A DNA stretch of 64,000 bases from Amorphoplanes friuliensis DSM 7358 (GTDB lineage: Bacteria; Actinomycetota; Actinomycetes; Mycobacteriales; Micromonosporaceae): the NCBI RefSeq assembly GCF_000494755.1, contig NC_022657.1, positions 7,780,001 to 7,844,000 on the forward strand, in the 5' to 3' direction. Under the pieces are notes generated by a model. It had not been told where the DNA came from and made no database searches. It saw only the letters and a list, made by a program, of their open reading frames with translations. Below, piece by piece: positions 42,538-51,831 of this stretch (positions are counted from its first letter, which is position 1; every line of letters begins with the position of its first letter). The position numbers were made by a program, and so were the translations under genes.

Positions 42538-43953
42538 ATGCGCCGTGCGAGGACCGAACTTCTGCTGCTGGGCGCCCTCGCCCTGCTCGCCGTGGTGGTC
42601 CGCTGGGTGAGCCGCGACGAGATCACCGCAGACATGCGAATCTTCCTGCAGTGGTACCGATGGCTCGACGAGGCGGGCGGTTTCCCGGGCCTGGACAGGG
42701 AGATCGGCAACTACAACGCGCCGTTCCTCTACCTGCTGGCGACCCTGACGTACCTTCCCGGACCGGCCATCCTCAAGATCAAGGCAGCCTGGACCGTCTT
42801 CGACGTGCTGCTGGTGTACTTCGGCTACCGCATCGTCGCCCTCCGCTACACCGGCTGGCGCGTACCGGCCCTGGCCGCGTCGGTGCTGGCCTTCCTGCCG
42901 ACCGTGGTGGTCAACAGCTCGTTCTGGGGGCAGTGCGATGCGATGTGGGCGTCGTTCTGCCTGGGTGGTCTTTACTTTCTCTTGCGCGGGCGGCAGTGGC
43001 ATGCCGTGGCCCTGCTCACCGTGGCGATCGCCGTCAAACCGCAGGCCGTCTTCATCTTCCCGACGCTGGTCCTCCTGCTGCTGGCCGGACGCCAGCGGTG
43101 GCGAACACTGCTGGCCGCGCCCGCGATCTACATCACACTCGATCTGCCCGCGATGCTGCTGGGCCGTGACCCGATCGAACTGCTCACGCTCTACAGCCCG
43201 GCCCGGCAAACCTTGCACGTCCCGGACCTGACCTCCAAAGCCCCGACCTTGTACGCCTTCCTGCCGGTCACCACGCGGCTCGACACACTCCGAACTCTGG
43301 GGTACGTCTTCGCTGCCGTCCTGGTGCTCGGCGTGATCTACACGCTGATCGCGAGCCGCGCCAAGCTGGACGCTGACCGGCTGGTGACTGCGGCCGCACT
43401 GTTCTCGATCCTCGTGCCGTTCGTCCTGCCGGGCATGCACGACCGCTACTTCTTCCTGGCCGACGCGCTGACGGTGATCCTCACGTTCTACCGGCCCCGC
43501 CTCTGGCTGGTACCGCTGCTGGTGCAGGTGGGGTCGCTGTTGTCCTACCCGCGATTTCTGTTTCAGGGGGCTGAGCACGGCTCGTTTGTTCCTCTGCCGG
43601 TGCTGGCCGCGCTGATGCTGACGGCTTTGTTGATCACTGCTCATGCCCTCGTGCAGGATCTCCGCCCGGGGCTTTCGCACGCCACTGGGTTGAATCAGGC
43701 CGCCGAACCGCTTGTTCGACGACGAGGCGCCGCCGACCACGATCCAGGTTCCTCGGCGTGGGAGCGCCGGTCTTCCATGAAGCGTGAAGCCGCAGGTGAT
43801 CCCATCCGCGACCGCAGGGACCGCGAGTACGCCGACCAACGCCCACCACGGCCAAACCGACGCACGACAATGCCGCGTCCCTTGTCGGCCGACAAGGCCC
43901 AACTTCAAGCAAGTAGGGCCATCCGGAGCGCGAGAAGACCCCGACTTCCTTGA
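42538..43953 (+). CDS. GT-C-type polytopic membrane protein (mannosyltransferase-like) with repeat-derived tail
   Basis: The protein is 471 residues from ATG 42538. About ten hydrophobic helices cover residues 5-380. An early acidic loop (DEITADMRIFLQWYRWLDEAGG) and the VNSSFWGQCDAMW and VKPQAVFIFPTL motifs resemble GT-C or GT87-like polyprenol-phosphate-sugar transferases. The substrate is inferred only by fold. The last helix ends near residue 380. The remaining roughly 90 residues are basic and hydrophilic, and their final part (from about 43896) is read through the palindromic repeat array. The original stop may have been lost when repeats arrived. Confidence 0.75.
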   Translation: MRRARTELLLLGALALLAVVVRWVSRDEITADMRIFLQWYRWLDEAGGFPGLDREIGNYNAPFLYLLATLTYLPGPAILKIKAAWTVFDVLLVYFGYRIVALRYTGWRVPALAASVLAFLPTVVVNSSFWGQCDAMWASFCLGGLYFLLRGRQWHAVALLTVAIAVKPQAVFIFPTLVLLLLAGRQRWRTLLAAPAIYITLDLPAMLLGRDPIELLTLYSPARQTLHVPDLTSKAPTLYAFLPVTTRLDTLRTLGYVFAAVLVLGVIYTLIASRAKLDADRLVTAAALFSILVPFVLPGMHDRYFFLADALTVILTFYRPRLWLVPLLVQVGSLLSYPRFLFQGAEHGSFVPLPVLAALMLTALLITAHALVQDLRPGLSHATGLNQAAEPLVRRRGAADHDPGSSAWERRSSMKREAAGDPIRDRRDREYADQRPPRPNRRTTMPRPLSADKAQLQASRAIRSARRPRLP

Positions 43954-45178
43954 GGTTGGGGTCGATCTTGAAGATCACTTCTCCGGCCAACGTCCACCCG
44001 CCGGCGACTCGCAGCGGCCGTCGAGGCCCAACTTCACGGAAATAGGGCCATCCGAGCGCGAGTGGCCGCCGTCCGCGCCGCAAACCGCACGCCCGGCTGG
44101 GACACCGAGCTCGCCGCAGCCGCGAGAAGAGCCCAACTTCCCTGAAGTTGGGGGCGTCGGCTGCGGTGGCGCCCCCAGCCTGTGGGCGGCCTCCTCGACC
44201 TGCAGGGTGGCGTCGTGTTCGATCTGCGGATACGCCCGCAGATCGCTCCTCCCGCCCAAAGCCCACCACCGCTACCTCGACGCGCAACAAATCCCGCAGC
44301 AGCGGGAACGACCCCAACTTCCAGGAAACAGGGCCGTCGGGCAGCCGCCGATGCCCCAACCTCAAGGAAGTAGGGGCATGAGGCAGCCGCTGATGCCCAA
44401 CCTCAGGGAAGTAGGGCCATCAGGCAGCCGCTAACGCCCCAACTTCAAGGAAGTGGGCGCACGAGGGAGCCGCTAACGCCCTAACTTCACGGAAGTAGGG
44501 GCCTCAGGCAGCCGCTGATGCCCAACTTCACGGAAGTAGGGCCATCAAGCAGCCACTAACGCCCCAACCTCAAGGAAGTGGGCGCACGAGGGAGCCGCTA
44601 ACGCCCCAACTTCACGGAAGTAGGGGCCTCAGGCAGCCGCTGATGCCCCAACCTCACGGAAGTAGGGCCATCAGGCAGCCACTAACGCCCCAACCTCAAG
44701 GAAGTGGGCGCACGAGGGAGCCGCTAACGCCCCAACTTCACGGAAGTAAGGGCATCAGGCGGCCACTGACGCCTCAACCTCAAGGAAGTAGGGCCATCGA
44801 GCGTGAGGAGACCCCGACTTCTTTGAAGTTGGGTCGATCTTGCGGACGCGCCAGCAAGATCACTCCCTCGGCGACAACCTGACGCTTCGGAAAGCCACGA
44901 CCCGCAGTGGCCGGAAGCCCGGAACCTCCACGGCCATAGCGAGCGGTAAGCCCAACTTCACGGAAATAGGGCCACCACGCAGCCAGCAAAGCCCAACTTC
45001 ACGCAACCAGAGCCGCCACGCAGCCAGCAAAGCCCAACTTCACGCAACCAGAGCCGCCACGCAGCCGACAAAGCCCAACTTCACGGAAACAAGGCCATCG
45101 CGCAGCCGATAAGGCCCAACATCCAGGAAGTAGGGCCTTCCGAACGCGAGGAAACCCCGACTTCCTTGAAGTTGGGTC
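43896..45178. repeat. Array of palindromic repeats (CCCAACTTC-N-GAAGTAGGG) spaced 41-42 bp
   Basis: About 23 copies of a 21-27-bp interrupted palindrome lie in 1.28 kb. The core run starts at 44311, 44353, 44395, 44436, 44478, 44520, 44561, 44603, 44645, 44687, 44729 and 44771, every 41-42 bp. The spacer is also conserved (GGCAGCCGCTAAC or ACGAGGGAGCCGCTAAC). A second run starts at 44950, 44991, 45032, 45073 and 45114. Perfect copies include CCCAACTTCCCTGAAGTTGGG at 44132-44152 (arms of nine). Three copies of a related stem, GACCCCGACTTCCTTGAAGTTGGGTC-like, end modules at 43937-43963, 44810-44835 and about 45153-45177. The array lies between convergent genes. It is not CRISPR, because the spacers are alike. 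Confidence 0.92.
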
Positions 45179-45219
45179 GATTTGGCAGACGAAGCCTGCG
45201 TGTCACGAGTCGACCCGGG

Positions 45220-47745
45220 TCAGTCGACGCGGAGGGTGGCCAAGGCTTCTTCGAGCTCGTCCGGCTTGATCAGGACGTCTCTCGCCTTGGAGCCCTCGGA
45301 CGGTCCGACAATGCCGCGGCTTTCCATCAGGTCCATCAGGCGGCCGGCCTTCGCGAAGCCAACCCGAAGCTTCCGCTGCAGCATCGAGGTCGAGCCGAAC
45401 TGGCTGGTGACCACAAGTTCAATGGCTTGGATCAGCACCTCAAGGTCGTCGCCGACCTCTTCGTCGATCTGCTTTTTCTTGTTCTCGGGCGGGGTCGTCA
45501 GATCCTGGCGGAATTCAGGTTCGCGCTGGTCCTTGCAGAATTTGACGACGTCCTGGATTTCTTTTTCGTCGACCCAGGCGCCTTGGAAGCGGGCGGGTTT
45601 GGACGCGCCCATCGGGAGGAAGAGGCCGTCGCCGCGGCCCAGGAGCTTTTCCGCGCCGGGCTGGTCGAGGATGACGCGGGAGTCGGCGAGGGACGAGGTG
45701 GCGAAGGCCAGGCGGGACGGGACGTTGGCCTTGATGAGGCCGGTCACGACGTCGACCGAGGGGCGCTGGGTGGCCAGGACCAGGTGGATGCCGGCGGCGC
45801 GGGCCAGCTGGGTGATCCGGACGACGGAGTCTTCGACGTCGCGGGGGGCGACCATCATCAGGTCGGCGAGCTCGTCGACGATCACCAGGAGGTACGGGTA
45901 GGGCTTGATGACCCGGTCGACGCCGGGCGGGGCGACGATTTCGCCGCTGCGGACCTTGCGGTTGAAGTCGTCGATGTGGCGGACGCCGTTGGCTGCCAGG
46001 TCGTCGTAGCGCATGTCCATCTCGCGGACGACCCATTCGAGGGCGTCCGCCGCCTTCTTGGCGTTGGTGACGATGGGGGTGACCAGGTGTGGGATGCCCT
46101 CGTAGGCGGTCATCTCGACCCGTTTCGGGTCGACGAGCAGCAGCCGGACCTCGTCCGGGGTGGCGCGGGTGAGGATCGACACGAGCAGGGAGTTGAGGCA
46201 GGAGCTCTTGCCCGCGCCGGTCGCGCCCGCGATCAGGATGTGGGGCATCTTTGCGAGGTTGGCGACGACGAAGCGGCCTTCGATGTCCTTGCCCAGGGCG
46301 ACCAGCATCGGGTGGTGGTCGGCGGTGGCGGCGTGGGAGCGGAGCACGTCACCCAGTGACACGTTCTCCGGGTCGGTGTTGGGGATCTCCACGCCGACCG
46401 CGCTCTTGCCCGGGATGGGGCTGAGGATGCGCACGTCGGGGGACTTCACGGCGTACGCGATGTTGCGGGAGAGCTGGGTGATGCGCTCGACCTTGACGCC
46501 GGGGCCGACCTCGACCTCGTAGCGGGTGACCGTCGGGCCGCGGGTGAAGCCGGTGACGGCCGCGTCGAGGTTGAACTGGTCGAAGACGCCGGTCAGGGCC
46601 GTCATGATCTCGTCGTTGGCCTTGCTGCGGGACTTCGGTGCCGCGCCCTTGCCGAGGAGGTTCGGCGGGGGCAGGCGGTAGTCGCCCTCGACGGCGGAGA
46701 TGTCCAGCTGCTCGGCGCGGGTCGGGAGCGGTGAGTGCTCCGGGGGGTCCTGGGCCTTGCGGCTGGCCGGGACCTTCTTGGCGCGGGGCAGCATGACCGT
46801 GTCGTGGACGATCGGGTCCTCGTCGTCGGTCTCCGGCTCGGGGGCCAGGCCGATGTCGGCGAGTGAACCCTGACGGCGGCGCGAGGGCGCACGACGTTTC
46901 GGCTCCTCCGGGTCGTCGTCCAGGTCGGGCAGGTCGGGGTCGGGCAGCGGCGCGCGGGCCGACGAACGGCCGAGGAGCACGTCGGCGAGCAGCATGACTC
47001 GCTCGGGGATCTTGTTGATCGGCGTGGCGGTGATGACCAGCAGACCAAAGATCAACAGCAGGACCAGCAACGGTACGGCGACCCAGCCGGTCACGGCGCG
47101 CTCGAGCAGCGAGCCGACGCCGTACCCGATGAGTCCGCCGGAGCTGTTCATCTCGACGTCGCCGGACGGGCGCTGGGCCACGTGCAGCAGGCTGGCGGTC
47201 GACACGACCAGGGCCGTCCAGCCGACCACCGAGCGGCCACGGTGTTCCGGATCGGCGGGCTTGCGCATGAACCGGACCGCGCCGTAGAGCAGCAGCAGCG
47301 GGAGCAGCGTGCCCAGGCCGCCGAAGAAGAGCCGGACGGCGTCGGCGAGGCGAGCACCGACGGGACCGGCCGAGCCGGCCCAGACAGCAACGCCGACTAG
47401 GATGGCCAGACCGAGCATGAGCAGGCCCGCGCCGTCGCGGCGGTGCTCCGGATCGATCTCCTTGGCCGTCGCCGCCTGCTTGCCGACACCGCGGGCGACC
47501 CAGCCGACGCTGTGCGCGACACCCATCCACAGGGCGCCGGCGCCACGGCCTAGACCGGTCGCGACAACCGAGCCGACACCGGGGCGGGCGCGGGTCGCGC
47601 TCTTGGCCCGGGTACGCGCAGCCGGCCGTGCTGCGGCCTTGCGGGCGGGCTGACGTGCCGCCGGTTGCCGGGCACGCGTCGTCGCGGCACCGCGCGTGCT
47701 GGACGCGGCGCGGCCCCGGCTCGCCGGAGGAGTTCGGCCCGCCAT
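45220..47745 (-). CDS. ftsK: DNA translocase FtsK/SpoIIIE
   Basis: The 841-residue protein starts at ATG 47745. A basic Ala/Arg-rich N-terminus (1-55) precedes four membrane helices (about 106-240) and an acidic linker (about 260-375). The motor domain follows with Walker A GATGAGKS (507-514), LLLVDPKRVE, VIVDELADLMM and RITQLARAAGIHLVLATQRPS. The C-terminal gamma winged helix (about 770-841, STSMLQRKLRVGFAKAGRLMDLMESRGIVGP) reads polar KOPS-like sequences. FtsK pumps chromosomal DNA through the septum. The stop is 42 bp from the palindromic array. Confidence 0.95.
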   Translation of the reverse strand: MAGRTPPASRGRAASSTRGAATTRARQPAARQPARKAAARPAARTRAKSATRARPGVGSVVATGLGRGAGALWMGVAHSVGWVARGVGKQAATAKEIDPEHRRDGAGLLMLGLAILVGVAVWAGSAGPVGARLADAVRLFFGGLGTLLPLLLLYGAVRFMRKPADPEHRGRSVVGWTALVVSTASLLHVAQRPSGDVEMNSSGGLIGYGVGSLLERAVTGWVAVPLLVLLLIFGLLVITATPINKIPERVMLLADVLLGRSSARAPLPDPDLPDLDDDPEEPKRRAPSRRRQGSLADIGLAPEPETDDEDPIVHDTVMLPRAKKVPASRKAQDPPEHSPLPTRAEQLDISAVEGDYRLPPPNLLGKGAAPKSRSKANDEIMTALTGVFDQFNLDAAVTGFTRGPTVTRYEVEVGPGVKVERITQLSRNIAYAVKSPDVRILSPIPGKSAVGVEIPNTDPENVSLGDVLRSHAATADHHPMLVALGKDIEGRFVVANLAKMPHILIAGATGAGKSSCLNSLLVSILTRATPDEVRLLLVDPKRVEMTAYEGIPHLVTPIVTNAKKAADALEWVVREMDMRYDDLAANGVRHIDDFNRKVRSGEIVAPPGVDRVIKPYPYLLVIVDELADLMMVAPRDVEDSVVRITQLARAAGIHLVLATQRPSVDVVTGLIKANVPSRLAFATSSLADSRVILDQPGAEKLLGRGDGLFLPMGASKPARFQGAWVDEKEIQDVVKFCKDQREPEFRQDLTTPPENKKKQIDEEVGDDLEVLIQAIELVVTSQFGSTSMLQRKLRVGFAKAGRLMDLMESRGIVGPSEGSKARDVLIKPDELEEALATLRVD

Positions 47746-47833
47746 GCCCAATACCGTAACCGCGCCACGCCCGCGAGGACGCGCGCCGCACCGTGACCAG
47801 GTTTCGCTTTTCAACCTGATTAGGATCCTCAGC

Positions 47834-48247
47834 ATGTCCGTTCTGCCGCAACCGCTCAGCCACGAGATGATCGTGGATGCGCTGAACGCCCGCGAGTTCG
47901 CCCACTTCGTCGACGACGACGGAGACATCGGCGGGAACTGGCAGGGTTGCCTGATCTACTTCTTCCGGCTGGGCAAGGAGCAGGAGGTGCTCCAGGTCCG
48001 CTCGCTGACCCGGACGGTCTTCAGCACGGACGACGTCCCCCGCCTGTACGCGTTCTGCAACGCCTGGAACCACGACCGGCTCTGGCCCAAGGCGTACGTG
48101 CACACGGCCGACGACGGCACGGTGCGGGTCGTGGGTGAGGTTGTCGGCGACTGGGAACGTGGTGTCACGCCGGAGCAGCTCGACCAGGTCATGATCTGCG
48201 GGATCGCGACGGGCTGCGAGCTAGCCGACGCGGTCGCCGAGCTCTGA
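47834..48247 (+). CDS. YbjN domain protein
   Basis: The 137-residue protein starts at ATG 47834 (SVLPQPLSHEMIVDALNAREFAHFVDDDGDIGGNW). The YbjN fold resembles a type III secretion chaperone, and YFFRLGKEQEVLQVRSLTRTVF and FCNAWNHDRLWPKAYV are characteristic. The family affects stress and motility in proteobacteria; in actinobacteria the function is unknown. It is divergent from ftsK (88-bp gap) and overlaps the convergent DUF2784 gene by 27 bp. Confidence 0.85.
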   Translation: MSVLPQPLSHEMIVDALNAREFAHFVDDDGDIGGNWQGCLIYFFRLGKEQEVLQVRSLTRTVFSTDDVPRLYAFCNAWNHDRLWPKAYVHTADDGTVRVVGEVVGDWERGVTPEQLDQVMICGIATGCELADAVAEL

Positions 48248-48610
48248 GCGGGAGCGCGAGCGAGAACGCGAGCGCACCACCAGGCCCGCCCACGACGTCA
48301 GGATGACCACGGCGACCACGATCCGGGCCACCCACTCGTAGCCGTGGGGGTAGAACACGCCCGCGACGTGGGTGTCGAGGAAGCCACCGTTCAGGGCGGG
48401 CAGCCCGGCGCCTTCCCGGCCACGGTCCTCGAGCCAGGTCAGTGGGCAGGACAGCCCGGCCACGACGATGACGAGCAGCCAGGTCGCGCTGAGCACTTGC
48501 AGCCAGAGCAGCTTCGGCCAGCGCCACGCCAGGAAGCCGCCGAAGATGCCGAAGGCCAGGAACGCAAAGTGCGCGCCCACGGCAGCGGCGATCAGGATTC
48601 GGTAGCCCAC
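48221..48610 (-). CDS. DUF2784 membrane protein
   Basis: A 129-residue protein with four membrane helices: ILIAAAVGAHFAFLAFGIFGGFLAW, LQVLSATWLLVIVVAGLSC, a loop with DTHVAGVFYPHGYEW, and IVVAVVILTSWAGLVV. It matches DUF2784, a small family of unknown function. The C-terminus is a short RSRSRSRSRS run from a CGAGCG-type microrepeat, in the overlap with the convergent YbjN gene. Confidence 0.8.
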   Translation of the reverse strand: MGYRILIAAAVGAHFAFLAFGIFGGFLAWRWPKLLWLQVLSATWLLVIVVAGLSCPLTWLEDRGREGAGLPALNGGFLDTHVAGVFYPHGYEWVARIVVAVVILTSWAGLVVRSRSRSRSRSELGDRVG

Positions 48611-48631
48611 GGGCTCAACGGTAAACGCAGC

Positions 48632-48670
48632 GCTGCCCGCGCGGGACGGAGGATGACCCGCGCGGGCAGC
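48632..48670. terminator. Strong 14-bp hairpin downstream of the protease gene
   Basis: GCTGCCCGCGCGGG pairs exactly with CCCGCGCGGGCAGC around an 11-nt loop, between the protease stop (48694) and the start of the DUF2784 gene, both leftward. No T tract; the stem is very strong. Confidence 0.7.
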
Positions 48671-48693
48671 ACGTCTTGGGGTGGTGCGGTTGG

Positions 48694-50016
48694 TCAGTTG
48701 CGGTGGTGACCGCGACGGTGGTGACCGCCGCGCTGCTGACCGGCGTCGTCGTCCTCGGCGGGCGGCGGCGTGGCCTCCTCGTCGGCCGGCGGTGTGGTGG
48801 CCTCGGCCGGCGGCGTCGAGGCCTCCGCGCCACCACCCGAGCCGGAGCCCGTGGTGAGCAGCGTGAGGTTGTTGACCTCGAGGATCTCGGTGATCGGCTG
48901 GAAGAACGTCTCGCCGCCGACCGTGCAGTCGCCGGAGCCGCCGGAGGTCACGCCCTGGGCCTGGTCACCCGAGAGCCACGGGCCACCGGAGTCACCACCC
49001 TCGGCGCAGACATCCGTACGGGTGAGGCCGGTGACCGCACCTTCGGGGTAGTTCACGGTCTGGTTCTTGGCCAGGATCGTGCCGCAGAACGTGCCGGTGG
49101 TGGAGCCGGACCGGCACACCGCGGCACCGACGGGCGCCTCGGTGCTGCCGCCGACCGGCAGCGCGTTGCCGTCGAAGTCGTTGACGAACGGCTGCAGCGT
49201 CACGCCGGCGTTGGTCTCCACGACACCCATGTCGGCGGTGCCGGGGAAGACCGAGGCGACAACTTCACCCTGGTCCAGATTTTCCCGGTCGGTGGTCGGT
49301 GTGCCCTCGGCGCCGCAGTGGCCGGCGGTGACGAACCCGCCCTCGACCGCAAAGCCGATGGAGCAGCGCGCCTGACCGCCGCCGATGTTGACGAAGTACG
49401 GCTCGGCGCCGATGACGTCCGCGAACGTCCGCGGGGCCTTCTTGGTGACTACGACCTTCACGGCCGCCGCGGGGAGGCCGGCGTCCTCGGCCAGCTCCCG
49501 CGCGTGGTCGGTGTCGCCCGGGAGCGCCTGCACGACGACCTTGTTGGCCGCGACGTCGACGTACCAGCCGGGGAGGTCACGGTCGGCCTTGGTGGCCTCG
49601 GCGTCCAGCGCCTTCTTCGCGCCGTCCAGCTCGGTCACGCTGCGCTCGACCAGCTTCGGCACGGCACCCGCTGCGCGGACCTGACCGGCCAGTCCGGCGT
49701 CGGTGATCCCGATGTTCAGCGTGGTGCCGTCCTTGCCGAGCCAGGAACCCGCGTACGAGTCACCGGAGGCGCTGCGCAGCTGAGCGGCGACACCGCTGGC
49801 CCACGCGGCTCGCTTCACGCGGGCCTCGGCCTGGTCCGTGCTGACGCCGAGGTCCCGCTTCATCGCGGCGAGCAGCTGAGGTGCCACTGCGCCGGTCGCC
49901 TGCGGCGCGGAGCGGCGAGACGGGCTCGTGCCCGCCATCGACGGCAGGGTGAACGCCACCGCCGCTCCCGCTGCCGTCACTGTCGCCGCGATCGCGACGA
50001 CCGTTCTGCGCTGCAT
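48694..50016 (-). CDS. Secreted S1 serine protease (alpha-lytic/streptogrisin type) with His-rich tail
   Basis: The start is ATG 50016, with GAGGGGAG upstream, giving 440 residues. There is a signal peptide (about 1-28), then a pro-region with an alpha-lytic-type domain (about 45-195) that acts as a folding chaperone. The mature chymotrypsin-like domain has His233 (TAGHC), Asp262 (TADMG) and Ser343 (GDSGGP) and several disulfide-forming cysteines. A Thr/Pro/Glu/Ala-rich linker (about 395-425) ends in RGGHHRRGHHRN. The tail may bind metal or the cell surface. It is monocistronic, with a strong terminator. Confidence 0.93.
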   Translation of the reverse strand: MQRRTVVAIAATVTAAGAAVAFTLPSMAGTSPSRRSAPQATGAVAPQLLAAMKRDLGVSTDQAEARVKRAAWASGVAAQLRSASGDSYAGSWLGKDGTTLNIGITDAGLAGQVRAAGAVPKLVERSVTELDGAKKALDAEATKADRDLPGWYVDVAANKVVVQALPGDTDHARELAEDAGLPAAAVKVVVTKKAPRTFADVIGAEPYFVNIGGGQARCSIGFAVEGGFVTAGHCGAEGTPTTDRENLDQGEVVASVFPGTADMGVVETNAGVTLQPFVNDFDGNALPVGGSTEAPVGAAVCRSGSTTGTFCGTILAKNQTVNYPEGAVTGLTRTDVCAEGGDSGGPWLSGDQAQGVTSGGSGDCTVGGETFFQPITEILEVNNLTLLTTGSGSGGGAEASTPPAEATTPPADEEATPPPAEDDDAGQQRGGHHRRGHHRN

Positions 50017-50129
50017 TCGTAACTCCCCTCGCATCGAGTGCCGTGGGGGCGGCACCGTGCCCTCAGATACGCAGGGAGGTCGCGGCCGGATCAAAAAATC
50101 CGGTATTCACAGAAAACTATGTCTGTCGA

Positions 50130-51818
50130 TCACACCTCGACGACGGTCGGGACGATCATCGGGCGACGCCTGTACGCGTCGTTCACCCACCGTCCGACCG
50201 TGCGCCGGACGACCTGTTGCAGCTGGTGGGTGTCGGTGATGCCGTCCTCGGCCGAGCGGTGCAGCGCGGCGGTCAGCAGCGGGATCACGGGGTTGAACGC
50301 GTCCGGGTCCTCGGAGAAGCCCTTCGCGGAGATGCTGGGCTCGCCGACGACCTTCCCGGTGACCGAGTCGATCACCACGGTGGCGGAGATGAAACCGCCG
50401 TCGCCCAGGATCCGCCGCTCGGTCAGCAGCGACTCGCTGACGTCACCCACGGCGAGGCCGTCGACGTAGACGTAGCGGTTCTTGACGCGGCCCACGTGCC
50501 GGGCGTGTCCCTCGACGAGGTCGACGACGTCGCCGTCCTCGCAGAGCACCACGCGGTCGGGTGCGACGCCGGACTCGATGCCGAGCTGGGCGTGGGCGCG
50601 CAGGTGCCGCCACTCGCCGTGGACGGGCATCAGGTTGCTCGGGCGGACGACGTTGAGCAGGTAGAGCAGCTCACCGGCCGGGGCGTGCCCGGAGACGTGC
50701 ACCTTGGCGGTGTCCTTGTGCACGACCGTGGCGCCGGCCCGGGCGAGCTGGTTGATCACCCGGTAGACCGAGGTCTCGTTGCCGGGCACCAGCGAGCTGG
50801 CCAGCACGACCGTGTCGCCGGACTCGATCGTGATGTGCCGGTGGTCGCCGGTCGACATGCGGCCCAGCGCGCTCATCGGCTCGCCCTGGGACCCCGTCGA
50901 CATGAAGACGATCTCGTCGTGGGGCATCGAGGCGGCCTCGTCCAGGCTGACCAGCAGGCCGTCCGGGATACGCAGCAGACCCAGGTCACGGGCGATGCCC
51001 ATGTTGCGGACCATCGAGCGGCCGATCAGGGCGACCTTGCGCTCGTACTCGTACGCCGCGTCCATCACCTGCTGCACGCGGTGCACGTGCGAGGCGAAGC
51101 TGGCCACGATGATCCGGCCGCGCGCCTTGGCGAAGAGGGCACCGAGGACCGGGCCGATGTCGCGTTCGGGGGTGACGAAGCCGGGGACCTCGGCGTTGGT
51201 GGAGTCCGAGAGCAGCAGGTCGACACCCTCGGCCCCGAGCCGGGCAAAACCGGCCAGGTCGGTGATCCGGCCGTCCAGCGGCACCTGGTCCATCTTGAAG
51301 TCGCCGGTGTGCAGCACCAGGCCGGCGGGGGTCCGCACGGCCACGGCGAGCGCGTCGGGGATCGAGTGGTTGACCGCGAAGAACTCGCACTCGAACGGCC
51401 CCAGCCGCTCGGTCTGCCCCTCACGCACCGTCAGGGTGTACGGGTCGAGCCGCCGCTCGGCCAGCTTGGCCTCGACCAGCGCGAGGGTGAACTCGGAGCC
51501 GACCAGCGGAATGTCCGGCTTGAGCGCCAAGAGGTACGGCACGGCGCCGATGTGGTCCTCGTGACCGTGGGTCAGCACGATCGCCTGCACGTCCTCGAGC
51601 CGATCACGGATCGGGTCGAAGTCGGGCAGGATCAGGTCGACGCCGGGTTGCTCGACGTCCGGGAACAGCACCCCGCAGTCGACGACGAGCAGCTTGCCGT
51701 CGTACTCGTAGACAGTCATGTTGCGGCCGATGGCACCCAGGCCACCGAGCGGGATGACGCGCAGGGCGCCCTCCGGCAGCGGCGGTGGTGGTTCCAGCTC
51801 GACGTGTGCCTGGCTCAA
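50130..51818 (-). CDS. rnj: Ribonuclease J
   Basis: The 562-residue metallo-beta-lactamase/beta-CASP nuclease carries the zinc motif HGHEDH (84-89), with HTGDFKMD, LLSDSTNAEVPG, VHRVQQVMDAA and MSTGSQGEPMSALGRM. A C-terminal domain completes it. RNase J degrades and matures RNA from the 5' end and also cuts internally. It starts 13 bp after dapA in the same direction, the usual actinobacterial dapA-rnj pair. Confidence 0.96.
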   Translation of the reverse strand: MSQAHVELEPPPPLPEGALRVIPLGGLGAIGRNMTVYEYDGKLLVVDCGVLFPDVEQPGVDLILPDFDPIRDRLEDVQAIVLTHGHEDHIGAVPYLLALKPDIPLVGSEFTLALVEAKLAERRLDPYTLTVREGQTERLGPFECEFFAVNHSIPDALAVAVRTPAGLVLHTGDFKMDQVPLDGRITDLAGFARLGAEGVDLLLSDSTNAEVPGFVTPERDIGPVLGALFAKARGRIIVASFASHVHRVQQVMDAAYEYERKVALIGRSMVRNMGIARDLGLLRIPDGLLVSLDEAASMPHDEIVFMSTGSQGEPMSALGRMSTGDHRHITIESGDTVVLASSLVPGNETSVYRVINQLARAGATVVHKDTAKVHVSGHAPAGELLYLLNVVRPSNLMPVHGEWRHLRAHAQLGIESGVAPDRVVLCEDGDVVDLVEGHARHVGRVKNRYVYVDGLAVGDVSESLLTERRILGDGGFISATVVIDSVTGKVVGEPSISAKGFSEDPDAFNPVIPLLTAALHRSAEDGITDTHQLQQVVRRTVGRWVNDAYRRRPMIVPTVVEV

Positions 51819-51831
51819 ATGCTAGGCCTCT

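Noticed and set aside
44643..44882. Protein-coding frames through the palindrome array
   Set aside because: 42-bp units keep a frame open (14 codons) and give periodic peptides, but 41-bp units break it, both strands are open, and no start site or codon bias supports a gene.
43896..45178. CRISPR array
   Set aside because: Repeats are palindromic with about 17-bp spacers, but the spacers are nearly identical to each other and there are no cas genes.
50079..50103. Terminator between the protease gene and rnj
   Set aside because: CCGGAT/ATCCGG is only a 6-bp stem with an A-rich loop; too weak to call.
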